The translations under genes were made by a program, and so were the position numbers. The notes beneath the pieces were generated by a model. That model searched no databases. It saw only the letters and a program-made list of their open reading frames with translations, and was not told the origin of the DNA. This document shows, in pieces, positions 38,579 through 50,882 of a stretch of 64,000 nucleotides of DNA (position 1 is its first letter; each line of letters begins with the position of its first letter). Origin of the DNA: Punica granatum (lineage: Eukaryota; Streptophyta; Magnoliopsida; Myrtales; Lythraceae); assembly GCF_007655135.1 (NCBI RefSeq), contig NC_045132.1:6138001-6202000 (forward strand), in the 5' to 3' direction.

Positions 38579-41431
38579 TGTCAGCACCCCATTTCGGTCC
38601 ATCGGCTCCAGGGGTCAAAATCGTCATTTTTCCAATTTAAATTAAATTATATATATATATATATGTATCATATAAAAAAAATTTCAAATTCAAATCCCGG
38701 GCAGGCCGGGCAGGGGCCGGGCAGCGTTGACCGGCTGCCCGTGACCCGCCGGCCATTTAAAAAAAAAAAAGAAAAAAGAAAAAGATTCGGGCAGACCGGG
38801 CAGGCCTGGCAGGGGCCAGGCAGCGCTCGCCGGCTGCCCGCGATCCCCGCCAGCCCAGGAAGCCCCGAATCGGATTTTCGCGATTTTCGGCCAAATCGGC
38901 CGAAATCTTAACGGAAAATGGGATGGAATTGAGATTAAATGAACAGAAAGTTAATTCGGGAGGGGAGGAACAGGACCCAGTGAAAGGAATCGAACAATTT
39001 GCTCTCGTTTCGGCGGATTTGAAGATCGATTGAGCTCGAAAACCCTCGCCGGAAAACCCCAAAATTCTCCCCGATCCCGACCGCCTCCGGTTAACGGGCC
39101 TCGGCCCAGTTCCTTTTTTTCGCAGGCCCAACCCAAGCCCAGCCAGGCCCAACGCGCTCCAGTCCGGCCCAGCGCTCTTCCGGCCGAGTTCTCCTTCGGG
39201 CGGGCGATCCGATCCGACCTGATTTCATCCGGCGATTGTTTTTGCTTTTTACAGAGAAGCCCCTCAACTTTCCAAACTAGGTAAATTCTCGACTTAGTGG
39301 CATGATTAGGGTTCCTTTCATGAATATTATTGCTTGCTTGATGGATATTATATGAAATGAGTGTTCTTGGGTCGCGTGGGTGATCGGATTTGTCCCGAAT
39401 TCGATTTTACGAACTTTCCCTTTTGTCACATTTCAGTCCAGATGACGCATTTTATTTTTTTTCAGATCTTCCCCGAACCCTAAAATTATTTTCAATCAAT
39501 TCCCAATCATTTTACTATTTTCCAATCAGTCCTGGATTTTTCAGAATATTTTTTAAGCATCCCAAATAACTTTTCAAGTTGTTTCAGTTTAGTCCCGGGG
39601 CCATTTTTCACCCTTTTCAGATTTGCCCCGAATTTCAAAAATTATTTTCAATAAAGTCCCAGTCATTTTATTATTTTCTAATCAGTCCTGGAATTCCCAG
39701 AATTTTTCAAGCATCCCAAAGAACTTTCCAAGTTGTTTCAGTTTAGTCCTGGGGCCATTTTTTTTATTTTCAGATCAGTCCCGATTTTCAAATCCATTTC
39801 AAATAAGTCCTAGGACATTTTCAGTAATTTTTTACATAGTCCTCATTTTTAGAATTTTCAAATCAGTCCCCAATTTTTTCAGAATTTTCAAATCAGTCCC
39901 TGCTCTTTTAAAATCGTTCAATTCAGTCCCCTGGACATTTTCTAAAATATCCGACCCTTTCCTACTTGGATCACCCACCGACAATGTATGTGTCCCATTT
40001 AAATATTTTACTTTTTTATAATATGTGATCATGTCGGAAATTAGAGTTTATCGGGCGGTCAATTAATGATTATCTCGACGGCTCGAAATCCGTAGACTAA
40101 AGCATTCAGCAAATTTCTAATTAACCTAAAATTCTACATACGGGATAATCGGGACGTTAAATTTGGCTAAATTAAATCATTTGACTCTTTAAATGAATTG
40201 TACGAACCGATTAATAATCTGTAATCGCGTCGACAGTTCAAGAACTGTTAGTCATGCTCTTTTCAAAATTCACAATTTCAAAAGCACCGAGATACGTACA
40301 ACGTAATCTTGATTTTCATGCAGACACATATTTATCGATTCAAGGGCATGATTACCGGTTCTTGTCCTGCCGTCACTCTAGTGTAGGTTTGTGTTTAGAA
40401 CGGGTTAAAACATGAAAAAAAAGGATTAATTTCAAACTCGGCTTAAACCAAATACGGGTAATAGTCAAATAAAGGGTTATGTCTTTTGGGTTTTAGGTGA
40501 AAATACTCTTAATCTGTAAAAGCCATATTGTCGCGATACAGAATAATATAAAAATAACCCACTCATTCGAGACTTCAGTACAAACATCATGTCTGTCGAG
40601 TCCGTTAAAATAATGCCGAATGCCACATACCCTATCCATCATCCCTTTTGTTTGTTTTAGGGTAAGATTTGTATGCCAAGATATCCTGGATAATAATTGA
40701 TTAACTCACGTAAATTCGGCAATAACAAAATCTCATTGTTTGTTTATTTGCGCTTACTTGTTACATTTTTTTGTTATGCGGGTCGAGCCTGATCCTTTAG
40801 GATACGATTCACATGGGGTCCAACGCCTCAATCGTAGATTACGGGATCTAATTCCCATACACTGAGTGCGCATTTAATTAATTTTCGATCTTTTCCAAAA
40901 ATATACGGTGAGCATGAGTGAAATCATGGCCGAATGCGAACCGACCGGGATTTAGTCATTGTACCTTGTCTTTTATTTATTTGAGAGAACAATGTGAGGT
41001 TTTATATTATACATACATTCATGTAAAATACCGGTCGGAGAGTGAACGGTCAGAGTGCTTCTGCGAATTTACGGTGTCAAAACGCATAAGACGAGCGGAA
41101 CCTAATTAAGCGGTAATTAAATTAAAATGGCAAACCTAGACAAGCTAGAGTACCGAAAGGGCGTGTGGGATATAGGCCCACACGTAATAGAACCCCCGAA
41201 TTCGGAATTTTCGGTTCTAAACAGACCATTGCCTTAGCATTTTAGGTGTACCCCGTACCCCTAGACCTGGGTAACTTGCCGGCCCTCGATCTTCGGGTCG
41301 TAAAATGGCAAGTGGCGACTCCTTCTCACGTGCGCCCGTCGCGCGTCCCCGGGAAAGTGGACACTCCCAAGCCGCGTTGCATTTAGGCGCGCGCATGCGT
41401 GCCCCGATGAGACGAAATTCGGGTGCGCACA
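38579..41431 (+). repeat. 5' LTR of the Tat-lineage element
   Basis: 2853 bp, TG...CA. It starts with an AT microsatellite and a GC-rich leader (GGCAGGCCGGGCAGGGGCCGGG), and carries a 154-bp tandem duplication of a T/C-rich segment (about 39465-39772, repeats of TTTCAGTTTAGTCC). The last 1.4 kb matches the 3' LTR with about ten visible differences. It lacks a segment of about 155 bp that the 3' LTR has at about 48385-48538. Confidence 0.93.
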
Positions 41432-41450
41432 GCTCGGCGACTCCACTCAG
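41432..41450 (+). other. Primer binding site region
   Basis: Directly after the LTR the sequence reads GCTCGGCGACTCCACTCAG. GGCGACTCCACT resembles the tRNA-Arg-type primer site usual in Tat/Ogre elements (TGGCGACTCCACTGGGG as remembered), with mismatches at both edges. A tRNA match was not computed. Confidence 0.5.
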
Positions 41451-41609
41451 TAATCACAGTTTGCCACGCATCCAGGACCTGTTTGACGTTACTTTGACGA
41501 TCTGCGGGTGTCTGATCCTCCCGCCAAGTATGTTCAAATCTAGTTCGCGCCGTATCCTCGGGGACCGTCTGTAAGCCACTGAGCTGGAGCAGTTCCCTCA
41601 TCCCTGCAC

Positions 41610-44600
41610 CAAAGGATCAAGTTCATCGCGGATGGTCGGCTCATTACGGTCAAGGGTGAAGAGGACTACGCCATCTACAAGGAAACGGCTGTGCCCTATA
41701 TTAGCATTGGAGACGACGAGAACCTCCTATTCCATTCATTCGAGACCATCTCCGTCATTCGGGACTATGGAGAGGTTCGTCCATCTCGTGCTGACCGCAT
41801 GGTCGAGAAGGTCCTTCTGCGTCACAACTACATTCCTGGTACCGGGCTTGGAGCACAGGGGCAGGGGATCAATTGCCCCATCGAGATTGAAGAGTACAAG
41901 AACAGGAGGGGACTCGGTTTTCGCCCTTCTTGCCAAGAGATTATTGAGGCCCGTAAGGGCAAACACCTCCACCATCTCGCCGCGCATTATGGGAAGATCA
42001 ATAGGGGCATCCCAGTTCTCCCACTCTCTCGTTTTTTTCCTGCACCGCCGCACATCGTCGGAGGTACTCTTGAAGGCCCGTCCTCGATTTCAGACGCCTA
42101 GCCTGTCGATCTTCCAGCCATATGCGCCGTCACTGAGGAGACTCCTTTAGGGGTCCATATCTGCCTTGCACAGGAGAATGAGGAGCTCAACAACTGGACC
42201 TCAGTCCCGTGCTACTCGGTTGTGATCGCCGATGTGTAAGGCTATCTATGTGTTTGATGTTTCCCCACGTGTCGGCATAGCCATAAGACATATGACGGAA
42301 GAGGGATTTTGTTATGGCTTCATGCTTACACCATTAATAAAATCTCTGCACGCATTTTTTGAATTTCCGCGTCTACTTTATCCTTTTTTTCACTTATCTC
42401 GCAACGCTCTAAATTTCTAAGACTACTCATTTAAATTGCCAGGCTCCACTCGAATCCAAATCATCGACACGTCGATTCGAACTCATCCGAGGAACACCTC
42501 GAAGAGTCCCGACCCATATACTTCGGGGAAGGACTCGACGAGGATGGTCGAGTGCCCGAGATAGAGGAGAGTTTGCGCCGCCTTGAGAACCGTTAATTCA
42601 CTTTAGTTGAGCCGACAGAAGAGTTCAACGTGGGTACCGAAGAAGAGCCTCACATTCTGAAAATCGGGACGGGTCTCGACCCCACACAGCGGGCTCGGAT
42701 GATCGATTTCCTCAAGGAGTACCAAGAAGTCTTTGCTTGGTCTTATGCCGACATGCCAGGTTTGGATCCCTCAATAGTTAAGCACTTCCTTCCGCTCGAT
42801 ACGGAGAGGTTTCCACCCAAACGGCAGCACTTGCGGCGTCAGCGAGCCGGCCTTCTCCTCCGCTCTAAGGAAGAGGTCATCAAGCAAATCAACGCGGGCT
42901 TCCTGGAAGTTTGTAATTACTCTGAGTGGGTGGCGAACATTGTGCCGGTAGAGAAGAAAGATGGAAAAGTCAGAGTCTGCGTCGACTATCGGGACCTCAA
43001 CAAGGCCAGCCCCAAGGATAACTTCCCCCTGCCTCACATTGACGTCTTAGTTGACAACACAGCACGCCATACATTGTTCTCCTTCATGGATGGCTTCTCC
43101 AGATACAACCAGATCCGGATGGCCGATGAGGACAAGATCAAGACGACGTTCATTACAATGTGGGACACTTTCTGTTATCGAGTCATGCCTTTCGGCCTCA
43201 AAAATGCCGGGGCAACATACCAAAGGGCCATGGTCACGCTATTCCACGATATGATGCATAAAGAGATCGAGGTCTACGTCGACGACATGATTGCTAAATC
43301 AAAAGAAGGAGAGGATCACCTTGTTAATCTAAAACGCCTCTTCGACCGACTCAAGAAATACAAGCTTCGACTTAACCCGGCAAAGTGCACATTCGGCGCC
43401 AAGTCAGGGAAACTGTTAAGATTCGTGGTCAGCGAACGAGGCATTGAGGTCGATCCCGACAAGGTGAAGGCAATCAGGGAGTTACCTCCACCATCGACAG
43501 TTCGCGAAGTACGAGGCTTCCTGAGACGGCTGAACTACATTGCGCGTTTCATTGCAAACCTGACAGACAAATGTCAACCACTCTTCCGCTTGCTTCGCAA
43601 AAATGCAGCGATTAAGTGGGACGAAGAATGTCAGAAGGCCTTCGACACTATCAAGGCATACTTGGTTCAACCCCCGGTATTGGTCCCGCCTACTCCAGAT
43701 CGCCCTCTTATTCTCTATCTGACAGTGCGCCGGCAATCCCTAGGATGCATGTTAGGGCAGGAAGACGAGTCCACGCACGCAGAACATGCCATTTACTATT
43801 TAAGCAAGAAGTTCACCGAAGGGGAGTCCAACTACCCGGAGATTGAGAAGATGTGATGCGCGCTGGTGTGGGTCATGCAGCGGCTTCGGCAGTACACTCT
43901 CTATCATACTATCCGCTTATTGTCAAAAGCGGATCCCCTGAAGTACTTGCTCGATAGTCCATCTTCCATGAAGAATATTTCAAAGTGGCGATGTCAGCTG
44001 ACGGAATACGACATTGAATACGTGCCCCGCACATCAGTTAAGGGGCATGCAATTGCGGATCACTTAGCGGAGTTCCCAATCGAAGACGATACGCCGATCA
44101 ACTCTGACTTTCCGGACGAAGGGATTCTCCAAGTGGACAGTGAGGGGAACAAATTCGCATGGAGGATGTATTTCGACGGCGCAGTAAATTCCACTGGGTC
44201 CGGCATTGGCGCAGTGCTGATATCCCCCGACGGACGCTACTATCCGGTCGCAGCAAAGGTTGATTTCCCTTGCACTAATAACGTGGTCGAATACGAAGCA
44301 TGCATCCTCGGCCTGCAGGCAGCGATCGACTTCAAGGTGAAGGAACTAGAAGTGTTTGGTGATTCCATGCTTACAATTTTCCAGACGTTGGGGCAATGGA
44401 AGACGAAAGACGCGAAGCTAGTGCCATATCACGAGTATCTTGAGGAGTTAGCGGAGAACTTCGAGAAAATCTCATTCACATATACGCCGCGCATCAAGAA
44501 CCAATTTGCAAATGCACTTGCGACGCTCGCATCCATGGTGAGCATCACGAAAGAGAATCTCATTGAGCCACTCGAAATCGAGATTGCCAAGGGCCCTGCT

Positions 44601-45884
44601 CACTGCGACGCAATCGAGGCAACTGACGAACAGCCGTGGTATGAAGACATCAAACATTTTCTGCAAACCGGCCAATACCTGACATTCGCCAACCGGCGTG
44701 ACAGAAAAACACTTCGGCGACTCGCAGCACACTACTTCTTGAGTGGAGAGGTCCTTTATCGCCGTTCCTTCGACGCCACACTACTCCGGTGTGTCGATGA
44801 GATTAAGGCACAACGCCTTATGGGAGAGATACATGAGGGAAGTTGCGGACCTCACATGAGCGGGCTCATGCTCGCCAAGAAACTTATGCGTTTGGGTTAT
44901 TTCTGGTCCACCATGGAGGCCGACTGCGCCAAACACGTCAGACACTGCCAGTTGTGCCAAGTCTACGCCGACCAGATCAAAGCACCCCCCAATGAGCTAC
45001 ATCCAATGGCGGCCCCGTGGCCCTTTTCAATGTGGGGCATAGATATGATCGGCCCTATCAATCCCAAAGCATCCAACGGACACCTTTTCATTTTGGTGGC
45101 AATCGACTACTTCACCAAGTGGATCGAGGCCATAACGCTTGCTTCGGTCACCGCAAAGGTCGTGGCACGCTTCCTCAAGTGCAACATCATCGCCCGATAC
45201 GGAGTCCCCGCGACAATCATCACTGACAACGCTAAGAACTTGAACAACAAGATCATCGACGAGCTCTGCGAGCAATTCAAAGTGCAACATCGTAACTCCA
45301 CACCGTACCGTCCCCAAATGAACGGTGCGGTGGAAGCTGCGAACAAGAACATCAAGAAGATCATCGAGAAAATGACGGTGACCTATAAGGATTGGCACGA
45401 GATGCTCCTTTTTGCTCTTTTAGCATACCGAACATCTATCCGCACTTCCACCGGGGCAACTCCGTACTCTCTGGTCTATGGCATGGAAGCAGTCCTCCCA
45501 ATCGAAGTGGAGATTCCTTCCATGAGGGTCCTTGCCGAGTCCGAGCTCGAAGAAGCAGAATGGGCAAAGCAACGCTACGAACAGCTCAATCTCATCGACG
45601 AGAAGCGGCTAACAGCGCTATGCCACGGCCAATGCTACCAACAAAGAATGGCCCGAGCGTTCAATGCAAGAGTCCGCCACCGCGAGTTCAACCCTGGTGA
45701 CCTTGTCCTGCGAAAGGTTCTTCACATTACACCTGACTCTCTGGGCAAGTTCGCATACAAGTATGACGGGCCCTTCGTCGTCAGAGAAACCTTCTCTGGA
45801 GGGGCAATTATCTTAAGCGACATGGACGGGATCGAAAACGCGCTCCCAGTCAACGCCGACGCCCTCAAGAAGTACTATCCCTGA
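41610..45884 (+). pseudogene. Degenerate pol gene: G-patch region, RT, RNase H, archaeal RNase H, integrase
   Basis: The frame begins in a remnant (QRIKFIADGRLITVKGEEDY, 41610) preceding a G-patch-like stretch (GTGLGAQGQG, NRRGLGF). RT has CVDYRDLN, FGLKNAGATYQR and YVDDM (43275-43289), followed by an RNase H region. The second RNase H (about 44160-44540) keeps Asp (FDGA), Glu (EYEA) and Asp (GDSM), but the last acidic position is Asn (AAT 44511-44513). Integrase shows a His/Cys zinc region (CQLC) and the D-D-E triad (GIDMIGP, ITDN, NGAVEAAN), then a C-terminal domain ending at TGA 45882-45884. In-frame stops are TAG 42099-42101, TAA 42594-42596 and TGA 43854-43856. A candidate intron lies at 42236-42442. 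Confidence 0.9.
42236..42442 (+). other. Candidate spliceosomal intron inside the retrotransposon pol
   Basis: Donor GTAAGG at 42236 and acceptor TTAAATTGCCAG ending at 42442 bound a 207-bp AT-rich insert in GC-rich coding sequence. The upstream frame runs to ...SVVIADV; removing the insert continues it directly into the frame upstream of RT (after 42443: HSNPNHRHVDSNSSEE). Without removal the frame hits TAA at 42237. Ogre-type Tat elements are known to carry an intron between the protease and RT regions, which fits this position. Splicing itself is not shown here. Confidence 0.7.
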
Positions 45885-46039
45885 TAGCCTTCTTCGTCAT
45901 TCCGCAGCCTCTTTATGTCCTCGCCAGTTGCAAACCACATTTCCGACCTTTGTCTTCTTCTGTATTCTTCAGACTCCATGCTCATACCGCCTCAGTGCAT
46001 CCTGTCATCAGTACTTATACTCTTTTCATCTAAGATCAC

Positions 46040-46360
46040 ATTTGAGAGAAAAGAATAAATTTCCCGCTAGGTTGAAAACCTCCTCGAGACGACCTAGTCA
46101 AAAGTTAGGGAACGAGGGGCACGGCTTAAAATCCCGTAAAGGGGAGCCGTGGCAAAATGAGAGCATAAATCATATCCTTGCTAGGCTGAAAACCCGCAAA
46201 GGGCGGTCTAGGCAAAAGTTAGAGGAATCGAGAGATGCGATCGGACCCTATCTTGGGCGGTTGTAGTAAAAGGAGAGCATTCATGAGAGAAAAGTCAAAA
46301 TAAAATACCCCGTCAAGTCGTCACGCGTTTTGCGGCCTGGGCAAAAATTAGGGGCAATTG
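46040..46360 (+). repeat. Diverged repeats with AAAACCC-GGGC-AAAAGTTAGGG pattern, 3' internal region
   Basis: Four to five loosely related units of roughly 45-60 bp follow pol: for example GCTAGGCTGAAAACCCGCAA then GGGCGGTCTAGGCAAAAG. Each has a short AACCC/GGG stem and ends AAAAGTTAGGG or similar. They are non-coding and sit between pol and the minisatellite. Such 3' untranslated repeats occur in Tat elements; a function is not known to me. Confidence 0.55.
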
Positions 46361-46947
46361 TCGGTTCGACCACGAAAGAACAGCAACACCCCACGTGAAG
46401 CTACAACTAGTAGTGGTTCGACAGTGCTCAACGCAAGCAAACTCTCCTCGACTTTCAAGGCTCGAGATGCGCCTCGAAATGGGGTCGAATCGTCGTATCC
46501 TTGATTTGGAGGATCCTAAAGATCCTTCCCTTTACCTTTATTCAAAGCTCTGTGGGCCATGCCCTCATTTTGCGAAAAGCCTTTCTTTTGGTCAAACATG
46601 AGTTTGGGACACGGCCACCCCTTAAATGGTCACCAAGTTCAGATCCCCGAAGCATCATTACATAAATTTCCTTTGCACATCGTAATTCCAGCAGTTTCAC
46701 GCGATTGACAACGACCGTTAGCTGCTACCCTTCTATGCAGGTACGGGCATGTGGATCCTAAGAGGCGTCTCTCCCTGACGGACTCATGTCTGCCTCATGC
46801 GACAAGATCGTAATCTCAAACCCGAGCGAAGGGCCCTCAAGGAGGCACCTCGCACCATCATCTGACAAATCCGTTGGCATTATCGGACCCAAGTCAACTC
46901 TCTCGCGTTCTCGGGCCATCCTCGATGACCGAACCCAGCTTTTACTG

Positions 46948-47690
46948 CTTTGGGTTTGGGCACCCGCCATTTATTGCTTTGGGTTTGGACATTCGCCATT
47001 TATTGCTTTGGGTTTAGACACACACCTTTTACCGCTTTGGGTTTGGACACCCCCCATTTACCGCTTTGGGTTTGGACACCCCCCATTTACTGATTTGGAT
47101 TTGGACACCCGCCATTTACTGCTTTGGGTTTGGACACCCGCCATTTATTGCTTTGGGGTTAGACACCCCCCTTTTACCGCTTTGGGTTTAGACACCCACC
47201 TTTTATCGCTTTAGGTTTGGACACCCCCCCACATTTACCGCTTTGGGTTTGGACACCCGCCATTTATTGCTTTGGGTTTGGACACCCGCCTTTATTGCTT
47301 TGGGTTTGGACACCCGCCTTTAACCGCTTTGGGTTTGGACACCCCCCATTTACTGCTTTGGGTTTGGACACCCGCCATTTATTGCTTTGGATTTGGACAC
47401 CCACATTTATTGCTTTGGGTTGGGACACCCACATTTACTGCTTTGGGTTTGGACACCCACCTTTACTACTTCGGGTTCGGACACCCACCTTTACTGCTTT
47501 GGGTTTGGACACCCACCATTTATTGCTTTGGGTTTGGACACCCACCATTTATTATTTTGGGGTTTGGACACCCATTTTTTTACTTTCTTTGGGCCCGTAA
47601 ACCCATCTTTACTGCTTTTAGGGCCATAAGCCCACCATTATTGTTATTAGATCCATAAACCACCTCTTCACTGCTTTCAGGTACATACGT
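46948..47690 (+). repeat. 29-bp minisatellite (about 25 copies) in the retrotransposon 3' region
   Basis: Consensus unit CTTTGGGTTTGGACACCCGCC followed by ATTTATTG, 28-32 bp each, about 25 copies. The later copies decay (GGGCCCGTAAACCC, GGGCCATAAGCCC). Because 29 is not a multiple of three and the unit has no stop in most copies, all three forward frames stay open for long runs and encode WVWTP/FGFGHPP/LGLDT repeats. I read these frames as a by-product, not a gene. Confidence 0.93.
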
Positions 47691-47824
47691 TTATCCAACT
47701 CCCTCCCATTTATCCAAAATCAGAGAGAACAAGTGGCTTTGGGGGAAGATGCCAGGATGGTCGTCGAGATCAAACGGGGTGCTTCTTATGGTCTTTGGCT
47801 GCATCCTCTATCCGAGCACACAAC

Positions 47825-47839
47825 CAAAGAGGGGCAAGC
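47825..47839 (+). other. Polypurine tract preceding the 3' LTR
   Basis: The purine-rich AAAGAGGGGCAAG immediately precedes the TGTCAGCACC start of the 3' LTR. Position and composition fit the plus-strand primer of an LTR retrotransposon. Confidence 0.6.
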
Positions 47840-50800
47840 TGTCAGCACCCTATTTCGGTCCATCGGCTCCAGGGGGCAAAATCGTCATTTTTCCAATTTA
47901 TTACCTTTTCTAAAAAAATAAAAATAAAATAATTTAATTTAATTAATTAATTAATTAATTTAAATTAAATTATATATATATATGTATCATATATAAAAAA
48001 AAATTTCAAATTCAAATCCCGGGCAGGCCGGGCAGGGGCCGGGCAGCGTTGACCGGCTGTCCGTGACCCGCCGGCCATTTAAAAAAAAAAAAAGATTCGG
48101 GCAGACCGGGCAGGCCGGGCAGCGCTCGCCGACTGCCCGCGATCCCCGCCAGCCCAGGAAGCCCCGAATCGGATTTCCGCGATTTTCGGCCAAATCGGCC
48201 GAAATCTTAACGGAAAATGGGATGGAATTGAGATTAAATGAACAGAAAGTTAATTCGGGAGGGGAGGAACAGGACCCAGTGAAAGGAATCGAACAATTTG
48301 CTCTCGTTTCGGCGGATTTGAAGATCGATTGAGCTCGAAAACCCTCGCCGGAAAACCCCAAAATTCTCCCCGATCCCGACCGTTTTAACTCCGGTGAGGC
48401 CCATATCGATCTCGGCGAAGCGTCGGCGGTGTCCAGAACCGTCACCGGCGTTCATCCCGACCCTCACCGCGGCGTCCAGGGGCGAGAACCGCCTCCCGCG
48501 GCACCATCGCCGCCGCTGCCCCCCGATCCCGACCGTTTCCGGTTAACGGGCCTCGGCCCAGTTCCTTTTTTTCGCAGGCCCAACCCAAGCCCAGCCAGGC
48601 CCAACGCGCTCCAGTCCGGCCCAGCGCTCTTCCGGCCGAGTTCTCCTTCGGGCGGGCGATTCGATCCGACCTGATTTCATCCGGCGATTTTTTTTGCTTT
48701 TTACAGAGAAGCCCCTCAACTTTCCAAACTAGGTAAATTCTCGACTTAGTGGCATGATTAGGGTTCCTTTCATGAATATTATTGCTTGCTTGATGGATAT
48801 TATATGAAATGAGTGTTCTTGGGTCGCGTGGGTGATCGGATTTGTCCCGAATTCGATTTTACGAACTTTCCCTTTTGTCACATTTCAGTCCAAATGACGC
48901 ATTTTTTTTTTCAGATCTTTCCCAAACCCTAAAATTATTTTCAATCAATTCCCAATCATTTTACTATTTTCCAATCAGTCCTGGATTTTTCAGAATATTT
49001 TTTAAGCATCCCAAATAACTTTTCAAGTTGTTTCAGTTTAGTCCCGGGGCCATTTTTCACCCTTTTCAGATTTGCCCCGAATTTCAAAAATTATTTTCAA
49101 TAAAGTCCCAGTCATTTTATTATTTTCTAATCAGTCCTGGAATTCCCAGAATTTTTCAAGCATCCCAAAGAACTTTCCAAGTTGTTTCAGTTTAGTCCTG
49201 GGGCCATTTTTTTTATTTTCAGATCAGTCCCGATTTTCAAATCCATTTCAAATAAGTCCTAGGACATTTTCAGTAATTTTTTACACAGTCCTCATTTTAT
49301 AGAATTTTCAAATCAGTCCCCAATTTTTTCAGAATTTTCAAATCAGTCCCTGCTCTTTTAAAATCGTTCAATTCAGTCCCCCGGACATTTTCTAAAATAT
49401 CCGACCCTTTCCTACTTGGATCACCCACCGACAATGTATGTGTCCCATTTAAATATTTTACTTTTTTGTAATATGTGATCATGTCGGAAATTAGAGTTTA
49501 TCGAGCGGTCAATTAATGATTATCTCGACGGCTCGAAATCCGTAGACTAAAACATTCGGCAAATTTCTAATTAACCTAAAATTCTACATACGGGATAATC
49601 GGGACGTTAAATTTGGCTAAATTAAATCATTTGACTCTTTAAATGAATTGTACGAACCGATTAATAATCTGTAATCGCGTCGACAGTTCAAGAACTGTTA
49701 GTCATGCTCTTTTCAAAATTCACAATTTCAAAAGCACCGAGATACGTACAACGTAATCTTGATTTTCATGCAGACACATATTTATCGATTCAAGGGCATG
49801 ATTACCGGTTCTTGTCCTGCCGTCACTCTAGTGTAGGTTTGTGTTTAGAACGGGTTAAAACATGAAAAAAAAAGGATTAATTTCAAACTCGGCTTAAACC
49901 AAATACGGGTAATAGTCAAATAAAGGGTTATGTCTTTTGGGTTTTAGGTGAAAATACTCTTAATCTGTAAAAGCCATATTGTCGCGATACAGAATAATAT
50001 AAAAATAACCCACTCATTCGAGACTTCAGTACAAACATCATGTCTGTCGAGTCCGTTAAAATAATGCCGAATGCCACATACCCTATCCATCATCCCTTTT
50101 GTTTGTTTTAGGGTAAGATTTGTATGCCAAGATATCCTGGATAATAATTGATTAACTCACGTAAATTCGGCAATAACAAAATCTCATTGTTTGTTTATTT
50201 GCGCTTACTTGTTACATTTTTTTGTTATGCGGGTCGAGCCTGATCCTTTAGGATACGATTCACATGGGGTCCAACGCCTCAATCGTAGATTACGGGATCT
50301 AATTCCCATACACTGAGTGCGCATTTAATTAATTTTCGATCTTTTCCAAAAATATACGGTGAGCATGAGTGAAATCATGGCCGAATGCGAACCGACCGGG
50401 ATTTAGTCATTGTACCTTGTCTTTTATTTATTTGAGAGAACAATGTGAGGTTTTATATTATACATACATTCATGTAAAATACCGGTCGGAGAGTGGACGG
50501 TCAGAGTGCTTCTGCGAATTTACGGTGTCAAAACGCATAAGACGAGCGGAACCTAATTAAGCGGTAATTAAATTAAAATGGCAAACCTAGACAAGCTAGA
50601 GTACCGAAAGGGCGTGTGGGATATAGGCCCACACGTAATAGAACCCCCGAATTCGGAATTTTCGGTTCTGTACAGACCATTGCCTTAGCATTTTAGGTGT
50701 ACCCCGTACCCCTAGACCTGGGTAACTTGCCGGCCCTCGATCTTCGGGTCGTAAAATGGCAAGTGGCGACTCCTTCTCACGTGCGTCCGTCGCGCGTCCC

Positions 50801-50882
50801 CGGGAAGGTGGACACTCCCAAGCCGCGTTGCATTTAGGCGCGCGCATGCGTGCCCCGACGAGACGAAATTCGGGTGCGCACA
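47840..50882 (+). repeat. 3' LTR of the Tat-lineage element
   Basis: 3043 bp, TG...CA. It is longer than the 5' LTR because of an AT-rich extension near 47900-47970 and a GC-rich segment of about 155 bp bounded by two copies of CCCCGATCCCGACCG (near 48368 and 48521). The 154-bp tandem duplication is also present (about 48905-49225). Confidence 0.93.

Larger units (their letters stand above)
38579..50882 (+). mobile_element. Ty3/gypsy LTR retrotransposon, Tat lineage, gag-less
   Basis: The 12.3 kb element is bounded by TGTCAGCACC...GGTGCGCACA direct LTRs. Flanking 5-mers CGGAG (38574-38578) and CCGAG (50883-50887) agree at four of five bases, consistent with an aged target duplication. Domain order is G-patch-like region, RT, RNase H, a second archaeal-type RNase H, integrase. 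The second RNase H between RT/RH and integrase defines the Tat lineage (Ogre, Retand and relatives). Gag and the protease active site are absent: only 178 bp separate the LTR from the first coding homology. Three in-frame stops interrupt pol. It lies inside a zinc-knuckle gene in the same orientation. Confidence 0.93.

Noticed and set aside
46786..47658. Open frames of 80-142 codons in the minisatellite as genes
   Set aside because: All three forward frames are open solely because of the 29-bp unit; the peptides are the same phrases in rotation.
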